Positions 7,061 to 14,457 of a stretch of DNA of 19,382 bases are shown here, in pieces. The translations under genes were made by a program, and so were the position numbers. How positions within the stretch are numbered: the stretch's first letter is position 1; each line of letters begins with the position of its first letter. The notes beneath the pieces are model-generated. The model saw nothing but the letters and a program-made list of their open reading frames with translations, searched no databases and had not been told where the DNA came from. The DNA comes from CALBTQ01 sp036743315 (lineage in GTDB: Bacteria > Lernaellota > Lernaellaia > Lernaellales > Lernaellaceae). The stretch lies in contig DAINPV010000039.1 in NCBI GenBank assembly GCA_036743315.1, positions 1-19,382 of the forward strand, read 5' to 3'.

Positions 7061-8206
7061 ATGGCGAAACAAGAGAAAATGGAATTGGTCGAAACCCCGT
7101 TATTGCCGCCGGGATATAAGGTTCCCGCCTCGCGCTTCGTGCATCCCAGCACGCGCATGCGGCAGTTGCTCAAGACCGAACCGTATTTGTTCGGCCCCGG
7201 CGTGTACGATCCCTTCGGCGCGCAGTTGGTGATGTATTACGGCTTCAAGGCGGTGTATTTCAGCGGCTATTCCTTTGCCATCGGCCACGTGGGCACGACG
7301 GATATGGACATGTACGCCAGCGTGGAAATCGCCGATGCCGCGCGGCGCGTGGCCAGCGGTCTGCGCAAATTCCAGTTGACCATGGCCGTGGGCGAGCCGG
7401 AGAAAAACATTCCGCCCAAACATCTCGATATTCCGCCGATCGTCGTGGATATGGACGGCGGCTACGGCAACGCCTTCAATGTGCAGCGCACCACCGAATT
7501 GTACGTCAACGCCGGCGTGGCCGCCGCGCACATCGAGGATCAGGTGCTGCCCAAACGCTGCGGACACATCGGCGGCAAGGCGCTGATCTCCCCCGGCGAG
7601 ATGGTCGGCAAGCTCAAAATGATGCGCGCGGTCGCCGACGATCTGGGCAACAAGGATTTCGTCATCATCGCCCGCACCGACGGCCTGAGCGCCGTGGACG
7701 CGCCCGAGTCGGCGCGCGGCATGGAACTGGCGGTCAATCGCGCCCTGACGTACCTGGATTCCGGCGTGCCCGATCTGATCTGGTGCGAGTTCCCCACCTC
7801 CGATCGCGAGCCGCTGGAAACCTTCACCGGCGAGGTGCACAAGCGCTATCCCGACGCCAAGTTCGCTTTCAACTACTCGTCGTCCTTCAAGTGGTACAAC
7901 GACGCCAAGCCGATCACCTTCGACGAGCTGGGCGAAATGGGCATCAAGTTCCTGTTCATCACCCTCGGCGGTCAGCATGCGATGGGCCACGGCATGAGCG
8001 TATTGCTGTCGGAAATGGCCGAGCAGAAACAACAGGGCTACATCAACCTGCAAAAGAAGGAATGGGAAGAGGGCAAGGATTTTCCGACCAAGAGCCACCA
8101 TTTCTTCAGCGGGGTGCCTTATCACCATCTGGCCGGCAAGATGTTCGACAGCGCCCGCCTGGGCCTGGAATTCGTCGAAGATCTGCCGGCGGACAAGGTC
8201 GTCTGA
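7061..8206 (+). CDS. aceA: isocitrate lyase
   Basis: Splits isocitrate into glyoxylate and succinate, feeding the malate synthase encoded just upstream. The 381-residue protein carries the catalytic motif K-R-C-G-H (165-169, Cys167), the metal-binding 'VVDMDGGYG' (128-136), 'ARTDGL' (204-209) and 'NYSSSFKW' (271-278). The last corresponds to the NCSPSFNW substrate loop that distinguishes isocitrate lyases from methylisocitrate lyases. It is about 50 residues shorter than the E. coli enzyme, with no gap in the catalytic core, so it belongs to a compact subgroup. A GGGAGG site lies 11 bases before the ATG, with AGGA closer in. A hairpin terminator follows the stop, closing the operon. Confidence 0.93.
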   Translation: MAKQEKMELVETPLLPPGYKVPASRFVHPSTRMRQLLKTEPYLFGPGVYDPFGAQLVMYYGFKAVYFSGYSFAIGHVGTTDMDMYASVEIADAARRVASGLRKFQLTMAVGEPEKNIPPKHLDIPPIVVDMDGGYGNAFNVQRTTELYVNAGVAAAHIEDQVLPKRCGHIGGKALISPGEMVGKLKMMRAVADDLGNKDFVIIARTDGLSAVDAPESARGMELAVNRALTYLDSGVPDLIWCEFPTSDREPLETFTGEVHKRYPDAKFAFNYSSSFKWYNDAKPITFDELGEMGIKFLFITLGGQHAMGHGMSVLLSEMAEQKQQGYINLQKKEWEEGKDFPTKSHHFFSGVPYHHLAGKMFDSARLGLEFVEDLPADKVV

Positions 8207-8227
8207 TCGGATCGTTAAATCGGATAC

Positions 8228-8254
8228 GGGCGGTCCATGACGGGCCGCCCTTTT
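8228..8254 (+). terminator. intrinsic terminator after isocitrate lyase
   Basis: A 9-bp stem (8228-8236 with 8242-8250, one G-U pair) and a 5-base loop are followed by four T. It lies 21 bases after the stop codon and just ahead of the ribosome-binding site of the next gene, so it probably separates the glyoxylate operon, at least partly, from the ThDP enzyme. Confidence 0.8.
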
Positions 8255-8270
8255 ACTGACGGAGCCAATC

Positions 8271-10007
8271 ATGAACGGCGGCGACCTGACGGCGCAGGTG
8301 TTGCGCAACCACGGCGTCGAAAACTTGTTCACCTTATGCGGCGGGCACATCTCGCCGATTCTCGTTTCCGCCAAGCGGCAGGGAATTCGGGTGATCGACG
8401 TGCGCGACGAAGCCGCCGCCGTTTTTGCCGCCGACGCCATGGCGCGCTTGACCGGCATTCCGGGCGTGGCCGCCGTGACCGCGGGACCCGGTCTGACCAA
8501 CACCGTTACGGCCGTGAAAAACGCCCAACTGGCACAGTCGCCGTTGGTTCTGCTCGGCGGCGCGACGGCTACCTTCCTCAAAGGGCGCGGTTCGTTGCAG
8601 GATATCGACCAGATGGCCTTGATGAAACCGCACGTCAAACGCGCCGTGCGCATTACCCGATTGCGCGACCTTGTGCCGCAGTTGGAGCAGGCCTTTGCCG
8701 TCGCGCGTACCGATGTGCCCGGGCCGGTGTTTGTCGAACTGCCGGTCGATCTGCTCTACGACCAAGACCTGGTGCGCGACTGGTATCGGCAGGCGAGCGG
8801 CGAGGGCAAGGCGAAGGGACTTTCCGCGCGTGCTCTGCAATGGTATCTGCGCCGGCACGTGAACGGCCTGTTCGCCGACGGCAATCTGATCGCGCCCGGC
8901 CGACCGCATCCCACGCCTCGCCGCGAAGCGCCGGCGGAGCAGATCGACCATGCTGCCGACTATCTGCGTCGCGCGCAGCGGCCCGTGCTGCTGATCGGTT
9001 CGCAGGCGATGCTGTGCGCGTGCGAGATGTACGACATGGCCGGCGCGGTTGAAAGACTCGGCGTACCCGTGTACCTGGCCGGCACGGCGCGCGGATTGCT
9101 GGGGCGCGATCATCCGCTGCAGCATTTCCACCGTCGTCGCGAAGCGTTGCGCGAAGCCGATTTGGTCATTCTCGCCGGGGTGCCGCAGGATTTCCGTCTC
9201 GATTACGGACGGCAGATCGGCCGTAAAGCGGCGATCGTTTCGGTCAATCTCAGCGCGCACGATCTGCGGCTCAATCGCCGGCCGACGTTGGGCGTGACGG
9301 CCGATCCGGGCGTGTTTCTCATCGAACTGGCGCAGCGCGTGAAAACGTCCGCCGATCGTTTCCCGGAGTGGCGCAAGCGCCTGCGGGAGCGCGACGACGA
9401 GCGCGAGGCGGAAATTCAAGCCATGGCCGATCGATCCACCGAGTTCATCAATCCGCTCGCGTTGCTCAAAGAAGTGAACGAGATCATCGACGACGACAGT
9501 GTGCTGGTCGTGGACGGCGGCGATTTCGTTGCCTCCGCCGCTTATACCGTACGGCCGCGCGGACCGTTTTCCTGGCTCGATCCCGGCGCATTCGGCACGT
9601 TGGGTGTGGGCGCCGGCTTCGCTATGGCCGCGAAACTGGCGCGACCGCAGGCCGAGGTGTGGCTGTTGTACGGCGACGGTTCGCTCGGTTACGGTCTGGC
9701 CGAGTTCGACACCTTCGTGCGGCACGGCCTGCCGGTCATCGCCCTGGTCGGCAACGACGGCAGTTGGGCGCAGATCGCCCGCGAGCAGGTCGAGATACTG
9801 CACGACGACGTCGGCACTGTGTTGGCGCGCACGGCGTACCATCGCGTGGTGGAAGGCTTCGGCGCGATGGGTTTGCTGCTGGAAAAAGCCGAAGACGTTC
9901 CCGCCGTATTGCAACAGGCCAAACGATTGGCGCGCGGAGGCACGCCGGTGTTGATCAACGCGATGATCGGGGCCACCGAATTTCGCAAAGGAGCCGTTTC
10001 GATGTAA
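8271..10007 (+). CDS. ThDP-dependent enzyme, ILVBL/2-hydroxyacyl-CoA lyase-like
   Basis: A 578-residue member of the acetolactate synthase/oxalyl-CoA decarboxylase superfamily, with all three domains. The N-terminal PYR domain has the catalytic Glu47 in 'RDEAAAVFAADAMARLTG' and 'VTAGPGLTN' (69-77). The middle domain spans about 225-355. The C-terminal PP domain has 'VVDGGDFV' (413-420), 'LDPGAFGTLGVGAGFA' (436-451) and the ThDP/Mg motif GDG (468-470) through Asn495-Asp496. From memory these segments and the C-terminal end match human ILVBL (HACL2) more closely than catabolic or anabolic acetolactate synthases. HACL-type enzymes cleave 2-hydroxyacyl-CoA into formyl-CoA and an aldehyde one carbon shorter; many bacterial relatives are untested. 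Glyoxylate carboligase is less likely because that enzyme lacks the catalytic Glu. The start has GGAG six bases upstream. A strong hairpin follows the stop. Confidence 0.8.
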   Translation: MNGGDLTAQVLRNHGVENLFTLCGGHISPILVSAKRQGIRVIDVRDEAAAVFAADAMARLTGIPGVAAVTAGPGLTNTVTAVKNAQLAQSPLVLLGGATATFLKGRGSLQDIDQMALMKPHVKRAVRITRLRDLVPQLEQAFAVARTDVPGPVFVELPVDLLYDQDLVRDWYRQASGEGKAKGLSARALQWYLRRHVNGLFADGNLIAPGRPHPTPRREAPAEQIDHAADYLRRAQRPVLLIGSQAMLCACEMYDMAGAVERLGVPVYLAGTARGLLGRDHPLQHFHRRREALREADLVILAGVPQDFRLDYGRQIGRKAAIVSVNLSAHDLRLNRRPTLGVTADPGVFLIELAQRVKTSADRFPEWRKRLRERDDEREAEIQAMADRSTEFINPLALLKEVNEIIDDDSVLVVDGGDFVASAAYTVRPRGPFSWLDPGAFGTLGVGAGFAMAAKLARPQAEVWLLYGDGSLGYGLAEFDTFVRHGLPVIALVGNDGSWAQIAREQVEILHDDVGTVLARTAYHRVVEGFGAMGLLLEKAEDVPAVLQQAKRLARGGTPVLINAMIGATEFRKGAVSM

Positions 10008-10038
10008 AAAAAACCGACCCCGCAAGCGGGGTCGGTTT
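10006..10038. terminator. bidirectional intrinsic terminator between convergent genes
   Basis: Bases 10011-10023 (AAACCGACCCCGC) pair with 10026-10038 in a 13-bp GC-rich perfect stem around AA. The minus-strand transcript gains a run of eight U (from A at 10006-10013) after the stem, which is ideal for the SdrD-B-like gene. The plus-strand transcript gets only U3 as a tail, but the stem is strong. It serves both convergent genes. Confidence 0.9.
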
Positions 10039-10064
10039 GTCGGTCAATAACTTTTCAGGTCGAT

Positions 10065-11027
10065 TTACAGTTCGCAGTCCAGTTCGATGCCCCAGCCGTT
10101 GTTGATCATGTCGGCGGCGGTTTTCGCCCATTCCAGCCAGGTGCTGTTGACGATCGACCATTCGATCTGGCCGAACGCTTCGCCCACGGTGTCCGCATCG
10201 ATGTAGTACAGGAACAGCTCGGTGTCTTCGCTCAGGCCGGCCGGGAAGCCGATCTGGCCGATCACGTCGTAGGCGGCCAGGTTGAGCAGCAGGGCGGCGA
10301 ACTGCTGTTCGGCTTTGTCCTGCATGCTGTTGCCGCCGTGGTGGCAGCTGCCGCACTTGCCGTGGCCGTGGCGACCGTGACCGCCGTGGCAACCGCGACC
10401 ATGATGATAGCCGTTGCCGTCCATCAGCAGCGCGTCTTCGATGTCTTCGTAGTCATCGAACACGTCGGTCAGTTCCAGAGCGGTTTCAACGATCAGGTTC
10501 AGTTCTTCCTGGCTGTATTTGGCGGAATGCTCTTGTTTGAACTGCTGTTTCCAGAAGCCGATGGTCTTGGGGCAGGCGAAATCCGGCTGCGGCGTCGTGG
10601 TCGGGTCTTTCAGACCGAAGTCCACTTCGAAGTAATCGTAGTCAGGCAGATCGACCACCGACAGTTCTTCCGGCGTGCTCGAAATCAGACCTGCGGGGAC
10701 ATAATCGAAGTCCAGGAACGCCACGAAGCAGAAGCTGCTGACGGCCGGAATGTAATAGTAGCCCGGGTTGCCGTATTCGTCGTTGGCCGTGTAGTCGTAA
10801 TCGTAAATTTCATCGTTGCCGTCAATCACGCCGTTGCACTCGTAGTCGCGATAGAAAATGACCCGCACGCCGTTGATGCCGTTTTCGGCGCCGTCGTCCT
10901 GCAGACCGTTGCCGTTCTCGTCGAACCAAACATAGTCGCCGACGATCATGGGTACGCCGGCCAGCGCCGTCCCGGCAAAGATGAAAGAAATGAGTAAGGC
11001 CAAACTGAAAATACGGTACATCTTCAT
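10065..11027 (-). CDS. secreted SdrD-B-like protein with His/Cys-rich insert
   Basis: A 320-residue protein starting at the ATG at 11027, five bases after GGAGG; an in-frame TTG upstream overlaps that site and is rejected. Residues 1-23 are a signal peptide ending 'ALA-G'. Residues 29-139 match the SdrD B-type repeat: 'GDYVWFDENGNGLQDDGAENG' is its calcium-binding start, and the domain ends 'YDYFEVDFGLK'. After a Thr/Pro linker comes 'CPKTIGFWK' (152-160), the opening of a domain often found in bacterial surface proteins. That domain is interrupted at 207-232 by a Gly-rich stretch with eight His and three Cys, including C-G-S-C-H (225-229), which has the form of a haem c attachment site. Two further helices end at Cys318. 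It has no Asp tail and no GCGC end. It is likely extracellular and possibly metal-binding; the function is unknown. Confidence 0.85.
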   Translation of the reverse strand: MKMYRIFSLALLISFIFAGTALAGVPMIVGDYVWFDENGNGLQDDGAENGINGVRVIFYRDYECNGVIDGNDEIYDYDYTANDEYGNPGYYYIPAVSSFCFVAFLDFDYVPAGLISSTPEELSVVDLPDYDYFEVDFGLKDPTTTPQPDFACPKTIGFWKQQFKQEHSAKYSQEELNLIVETALELTDVFDDYEDIEDALLMDGNGYHHGRGCHGGHGRHGHGKCGSCHHGGNSMQDKAEQQFAALLLNLAAYDVIGQIGFPAGLSEDTELFLYYIDADTVGEAFGQIEWSIVNSTWLEWAKTAADMINNGWGIELDCEL

Positions 11028-11410
11028 CGAAACCTCCAAGTGAAAAAAACCCTGTTTAGTATCTTCTGCGCTTTCGCGCTCATTATCGCTTCTTGAAGCC
11101 TTCTGTATCTTCTATATCTTCTGCATCTTCTATATACACCAGTTTATTTTCGGATTGCAAGAAAAATTTTCAAAATATTAAAAAAATATGGAAAATTTCG
11201 TTGTATGGCCTGATATTAATAAATAATGATTTATATCAATAGGTTAGAGGTTCTATTCCATATAAATTTGCTTTAAATCGCAACAGCAAAACAATAAAAA
11301 AGCATTTTTTTGTCAAAACTATCGTTTCAACCATTCCAGGATTTACCAACATCAGTGAGAATTTGCCGCCGGAAAAGCGTCTTCTTTAATGAGGTGCACG
11401 AAACGAGGCG
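11028..11410 (-). promoter_or_regulatory. AT-rich promoter region and structured 5' leader of the SdrD-B-like gene
   Basis: Read on the minus strand, TTGCAA (11160-11155) and TATATA (11136-11131) form a promoter-like pair with an 18-bp spacer. Upstream lies a strongly AT-rich, A-tract-containing stretch to about 11310. The predicted leader of roughly 95 bases contains the 9-bp repeats at 11101-11136, then a GCTTC/GAAGC hairpin (11088-11099), a GCGC-GAAA-GCGC tetraloop hairpin (11068-11079) and finally GGAGG. An AT-rich inverted repeat (TGATAT at 11211, ATATCA at 11233) lies farther upstream. I see no gene in this interval. Confidence 0.5.
11101..11136. repeat. four tandem 9-bp repeats, TTCTRYATM
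   Basis: Four contiguous 9-mers: TTCTGTATC, TTCTATATC, TTCTGCATC and TTCTATATA. A degenerate further copy lies near 11060-11068. On the gene's own strand they read GAAGAUR-like units that start inside the -10 element and run into the 5' untranslated leader. Confidence 0.8.
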
Positions 11411-11442
11411 AAAAAAAAGCCCGGGGTGTGTTACCCCGGGCT
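11411..11442 (-). terminator. intrinsic terminator of the subtilase gene
   Basis: On the minus strand a perfect 10-bp stem (11442-11433 with 11427-11418, AGCCCGGGGT type) and a 5-base loop are followed by eight T (11418-11411). It starts 22 bases after the protease stop codon. Confidence 0.93.
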
Positions 11443-11464
11443 CTTGTCAGGCGTTATTGCTCAA

Positions 11465-14281
11465 TCAGCAACCGCAACCGTCATCGTCATCATCGTCGTC
11501 ATCATCGTCATCGTCATCATCATCGTCGATAATGCTGTCGTCATCATCGGTTGCATCATCGTCGGTTGCGTCGTCGTCGGTGGTATCGTCATCATCATCG
11601 GTGTCATCGTCGTCAGTGTCATCGTCGACCGTGTCGTCATCCGCCGTGTCGTCATCGGACGTGTCGTCATCGGCAGTGTCGTCGTCGGTCGTGTCGTCAT
11701 CGACTGTGTCGTCATCGACTGTGTCGTCATCGGTCGTGTCGTCGTCGGCCGGTTCTTCCCAAGCGGTGATTTCCACATTGTCCACGCCCCAGTACTCGGC
11801 AATCGCGCCGGCGTTGACGTAATGGAAGCGGAAATAAACTTCCGATTCATGGGCCAGGGTGGGCAGATCATGCACGACTTCGCCTTCGTCGGATGAGTTG
11901 TAACGTTTGATCCGCACCCAGGTTGTGCCGTCCAACGAATAGTCGACGTCGGCTTTCTCCAGCAATCCATGGCTGAATTCGTGCGTATAGCGCAGCTGGA
12001 CATCCGTGTAATTGGACAGGTCGATCACCGGAGTGATCAGTTCTTCGTCCATTTGGCCGAACAGATACGCCTGCCGGTCGGCAATGGCGAAGGTGCCGTT
12101 CAAATAAGGCGAACTGCGGCCTTCCGGGTTGTCGTCCTGCCATGTGCCGCCGCAGGAACCGCTATTGACGATCGTCCATTGATCGAGCGAGTCGCTCTCG
12201 AAATCATCCCGGAACACGCGCACCGGACCGACCGGCGTCACCGACAATTCGACGGTATTTTTTTCTTCGTTGCCGTAGCTGTCTTCGGCGCGCACGATGT
12301 AATAATAGGTTTCGTTGTTGACGACCGTCTCGTCGACGAAGGGCGAGCCGGTGGCTGCGAACGTCGGCGTGATGAAGTTGTACATGCCCGAATTGTCGGC
12401 GCGATAGACGTTGTAGTGCACCGGATTCACGTCGGTGGCCGGATTCCACTCCAGCGTGGCTTCGTAATCGCCTGGAGTGATCGAAACCAGACCGGCGAAG
12501 GTCGGCGCATTGCAGTCGGTGACGGCGTCGTCGGTTTTTGCCACGTTGAAGTTGCCGTTGCCGTCGTTGGCGTCGATGTAGGTCACGACGATATCGTCGC
12601 TGTCATCGACTTCCAACTGGCCGTTGGGCGACGCAACGCCTGTGGCCGTGTCGATCGTCCCCTCGTAAACGCCTTCGGTGCTGGTTTCCGCCAGCGTCAC
12701 GACTTCGCCCCCCGGCTCGGTGTCGCTGACGATCGTCACGTTGACGGATGGACCGGTCAGGTCGATGTCGGCCACTTTGATCGTGATCGTGGCGTCGCAG
12801 TTGTAACCGTCCGCGGTCAGGTTCACCTTGCCGTCGGAACTGATTAGATAGTCCATCAACCAGTAGTAGGCTTCCACCACGTCCAAGCGGCCGCGGCCGA
12901 AGGTGTTGTCTTCGCCCGCCGCGCCGATGTCTTCCGCCGACATGTACAACGCCAGCTTGACGTCTTCGGGCGTCGCTTCCGGGAAGGCGCTACGCAGCAA
13001 CAACACCGCACCGGCCACGTGCGGCGTGGCCATCGAGGTGCCGCTGAGCAGGCCGTAGCTGTTGCTCGGATAGGCCGAACGCACATCCACGCCGACCGCC
13101 GAGATTTCCGGCTTGATGGTCGAGCCGTCGCAGTCCGACGGGCCGCGGCTGGAGAAGCCGGCGGCGGTTTCGTTGTCCTGATTCAACGCGCCGATGGCGA
13201 ACGTGTTCAGTTCGGTCGCGATGCGGTTGCCCGGCGAACGCAGCGTCTGCGAGCCGGAACCTTCGTTGCCCGCCGCGAACACCACGACCACGCCGGCCGC
13301 TTCGGCCGCGTCGATCGAGGCGTTGAAGTCGGTGCGGCACGAGCCGTAATAGCTCTGGCTCAGGCCCCACGAGTTGTTGACCACGTCCGGCACGTCGTCG
13401 GTCGTGCCCGGATCGCCGTCCGGATCGGCCGACCACTCGAAAGCTTCCACCGCGTCGGAGAAGATGTTGCCGCCGGGCACGTCGATCGTCTTCGCGCCGA
13501 TCCACTTTGCGCCGGGGGCCATGCCGATCTGGTTGTCGCCGTCTTCGCCCAGGATCGTACCCAACGTGTGGGTGCCGTGGTAACCCGAGTCGGTGGGGAA
13601 GGTCTGACCGGAAACCGGATCGAACCAGGCTTCCGTCGGATCGACGCCTGCTTCCAATCCGCGCCAGCGATCGGCGAAGGCCGGATGGTTGCCGTCCGCG
13701 CCGGTGTCCTGGTCACAGGCCAGCGCGCCCGTGCCGTCGATGCCCAACGCCCACAGTTCCGGCGCACGCGACACGAGAATGCCGTTCTCGATGCCCTTGT
13801 TCTTTCCCATATCGACCGGCGTGACGATCGGTTCGCCTACCGGTTCGATCAATTCGATTTCATAATCCAGGTACAGCGAACGGATGTCGCTGCGTTTTTT
13901 CAATTCTTCGATGAACGCCGGTTTGGCCGAAATGGCGATCGCGTTGGTAATCCAGAACGCTTTCACCTTGCCTACCTGACCGGCTTTCTTGGCCGTGTCT
14001 ACCAGCGCCAGCAGTGCGTCCTGCGTTTCGGCGGCCTTGTCCTGCAAAGCGGTAATCACTTCATAGTGACGACGGCCCAGGCTGGCATGCTGCGCCTCCA
14101 GTTCGGCGACCAGGGCCACCAGGTCCACCTGATCGTCGAGGGTGATAAATACGTCGATTTCGCTTTCGGCCGCGGCGTCGCGCAACTGCTCCTCCAGCGC
14201 CGGATCGACCCAGGCGGCAAAAGCGGTAGTGGTGGCCAACAAGGTTACGCACAAAACAATCAACATTAGTTTCGTTCGCAT
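11465..14281 (-). CDS. secreted subtilisin-like serine protease (S8) with Ig-like domains and Asp-rich GCGC tail
   Basis: A 938-residue protein. The ATG at 14281 is preceded by GAAGGA, and residues 1-23 form a clear signal peptide; the 47-codon in-frame extension upstream has neither. Residues about 30-145 look like an inhibitor I9-type propeptide. The catalytic domain (about 165-475) has Asp192 in 'CDQDTGAD', His235 in 'HGTHTLG', the oxyanion Asn339 in 'AAGNEG', and Ser416 in 'GTSMATPHVAGA'. All triad residues are present, so it should be active. 'VNNSWG' (301-306) recalls bacillopeptidase F-like subtilases. Downstream come a beta-sandwich (about 485-590), a fibronectin III-like domain (592-683) and a MAM/jelly-roll-like domain (688-842). 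The tail (846-938) is DDDTT/DDDTV pentads, a run of 16 Asp, then Gly-Cys-Gly-Cys-stop. It is exported and probably surface-held. Substrates are unknown. Confidence 0.93.
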   Translation of the reverse strand: MRTKLMLIVLCVTLLATTTAFAAWVDPALEEQLRDAAAESEIDVFITLDDQVDLVALVAELEAQHASLGRRHYEVITALQDKAAETQDALLALVDTAKKAGQVGKVKAFWITNAIAISAKPAFIEELKKRSDIRSLYLDYEIELIEPVGEPIVTPVDMGKNKGIENGILVSRAPELWALGIDGTGALACDQDTGADGNHPAFADRWRGLEAGVDPTEAWFDPVSGQTFPTDSGYHGTHTLGTILGEDGDNQIGMAPGAKWIGAKTIDVPGGNIFSDAVEAFEWSADPDGDPGTTDDVPDVVNNSWGLSQSYYGSCRTDFNASIDAAEAAGVVVVFAAGNEGSGSQTLRSPGNRIATELNTFAIGALNQDNETAAGFSSRGPSDCDGSTIKPEISAVGVDVRSAYPSNSYGLLSGTSMATPHVAGAVLLLRSAFPEATPEDVKLALYMSAEDIGAAGEDNTFGRGRLDVVEAYYWLMDYLISSDGKVNLTADGYNCDATITIKVADIDLTGPSVNVTIVSDTEPGGEVVTLAETSTEGVYEGTIDTATGVASPNGQLEVDDSDDIVVTYIDANDGNGNFNVAKTDDAVTDCNAPTFAGLVSITPGDYEATLEWNPATDVNPVHYNVYRADNSGMYNFITPTFAATGSPFVDETVVNNETYYYIVRAEDSYGNEEKNTVELSVTPVGPVRVFRDDFESDSLDQWTIVNSGSCGGTWQDDNPEGRSSPYLNGTFAIADRQAYLFGQMDEELITPVIDLSNYTDVQLRYTHEFSHGLLEKADVDYSLDGTTWVRIKRYNSSDEGEVVHDLPTLAHESEVYFRFHYVNAGAIAEYWGVDNVEITAWEEPADDDTTDDDTVDDDTVDDDTTDDDTADDDTSDDDTADDDTVDDDTDDDDTDDDDDTTDDDATDDDATDDDDSIIDDDDDDDDDDDDDDDDGCGC

Positions 14282-14457
14282 CGGATCATCCTTCTTTTCG
14301 AGAGGGGAACGCCTGATGCGTCCCCATAAGCGCCATACATTATAATGAGCAAAATAGAAAAAGAAAGTTGGTCGATAAAATCGGAAATATCCGTTTGACG
14401 ACGCCGTCGCCTTAAGGCTCAATGGAAAAAAACATCGATTACCGAGGGGCGAGACGC
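14282..14457. promoter_or_regulatory. divergent promoter region of subtilase and DUF3108-like gene
   Basis: The palindromic CATTATAATG (14338-14347) contains a perfect TATAAT readable on both strands. On the minus strand a weak -35 (CTTTCT) lies 17 bp upstream. Near 14385-14392 a small CGGA-TCCG inverted repeat is seen. These are motif-level observations only. Confidence 0.4.

Noticed and set aside
5390..10025. Several minus-strand frames of 500 or more codons opposite malate synthase, isocitrate lyase and the ThDP enzyme
   Set aside because: All show shadow composition (His, Arg, Gln, Val rich) and lie against enzymes with complete catalytic motifs.
11161..11410. AT-rich region with inverted repeat as possible replication origin or mobile-element end
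   Set aside because: There are no iterons, DnaA-box cluster, target duplication or transposase; it is better explained as promoter-upstream DNA.
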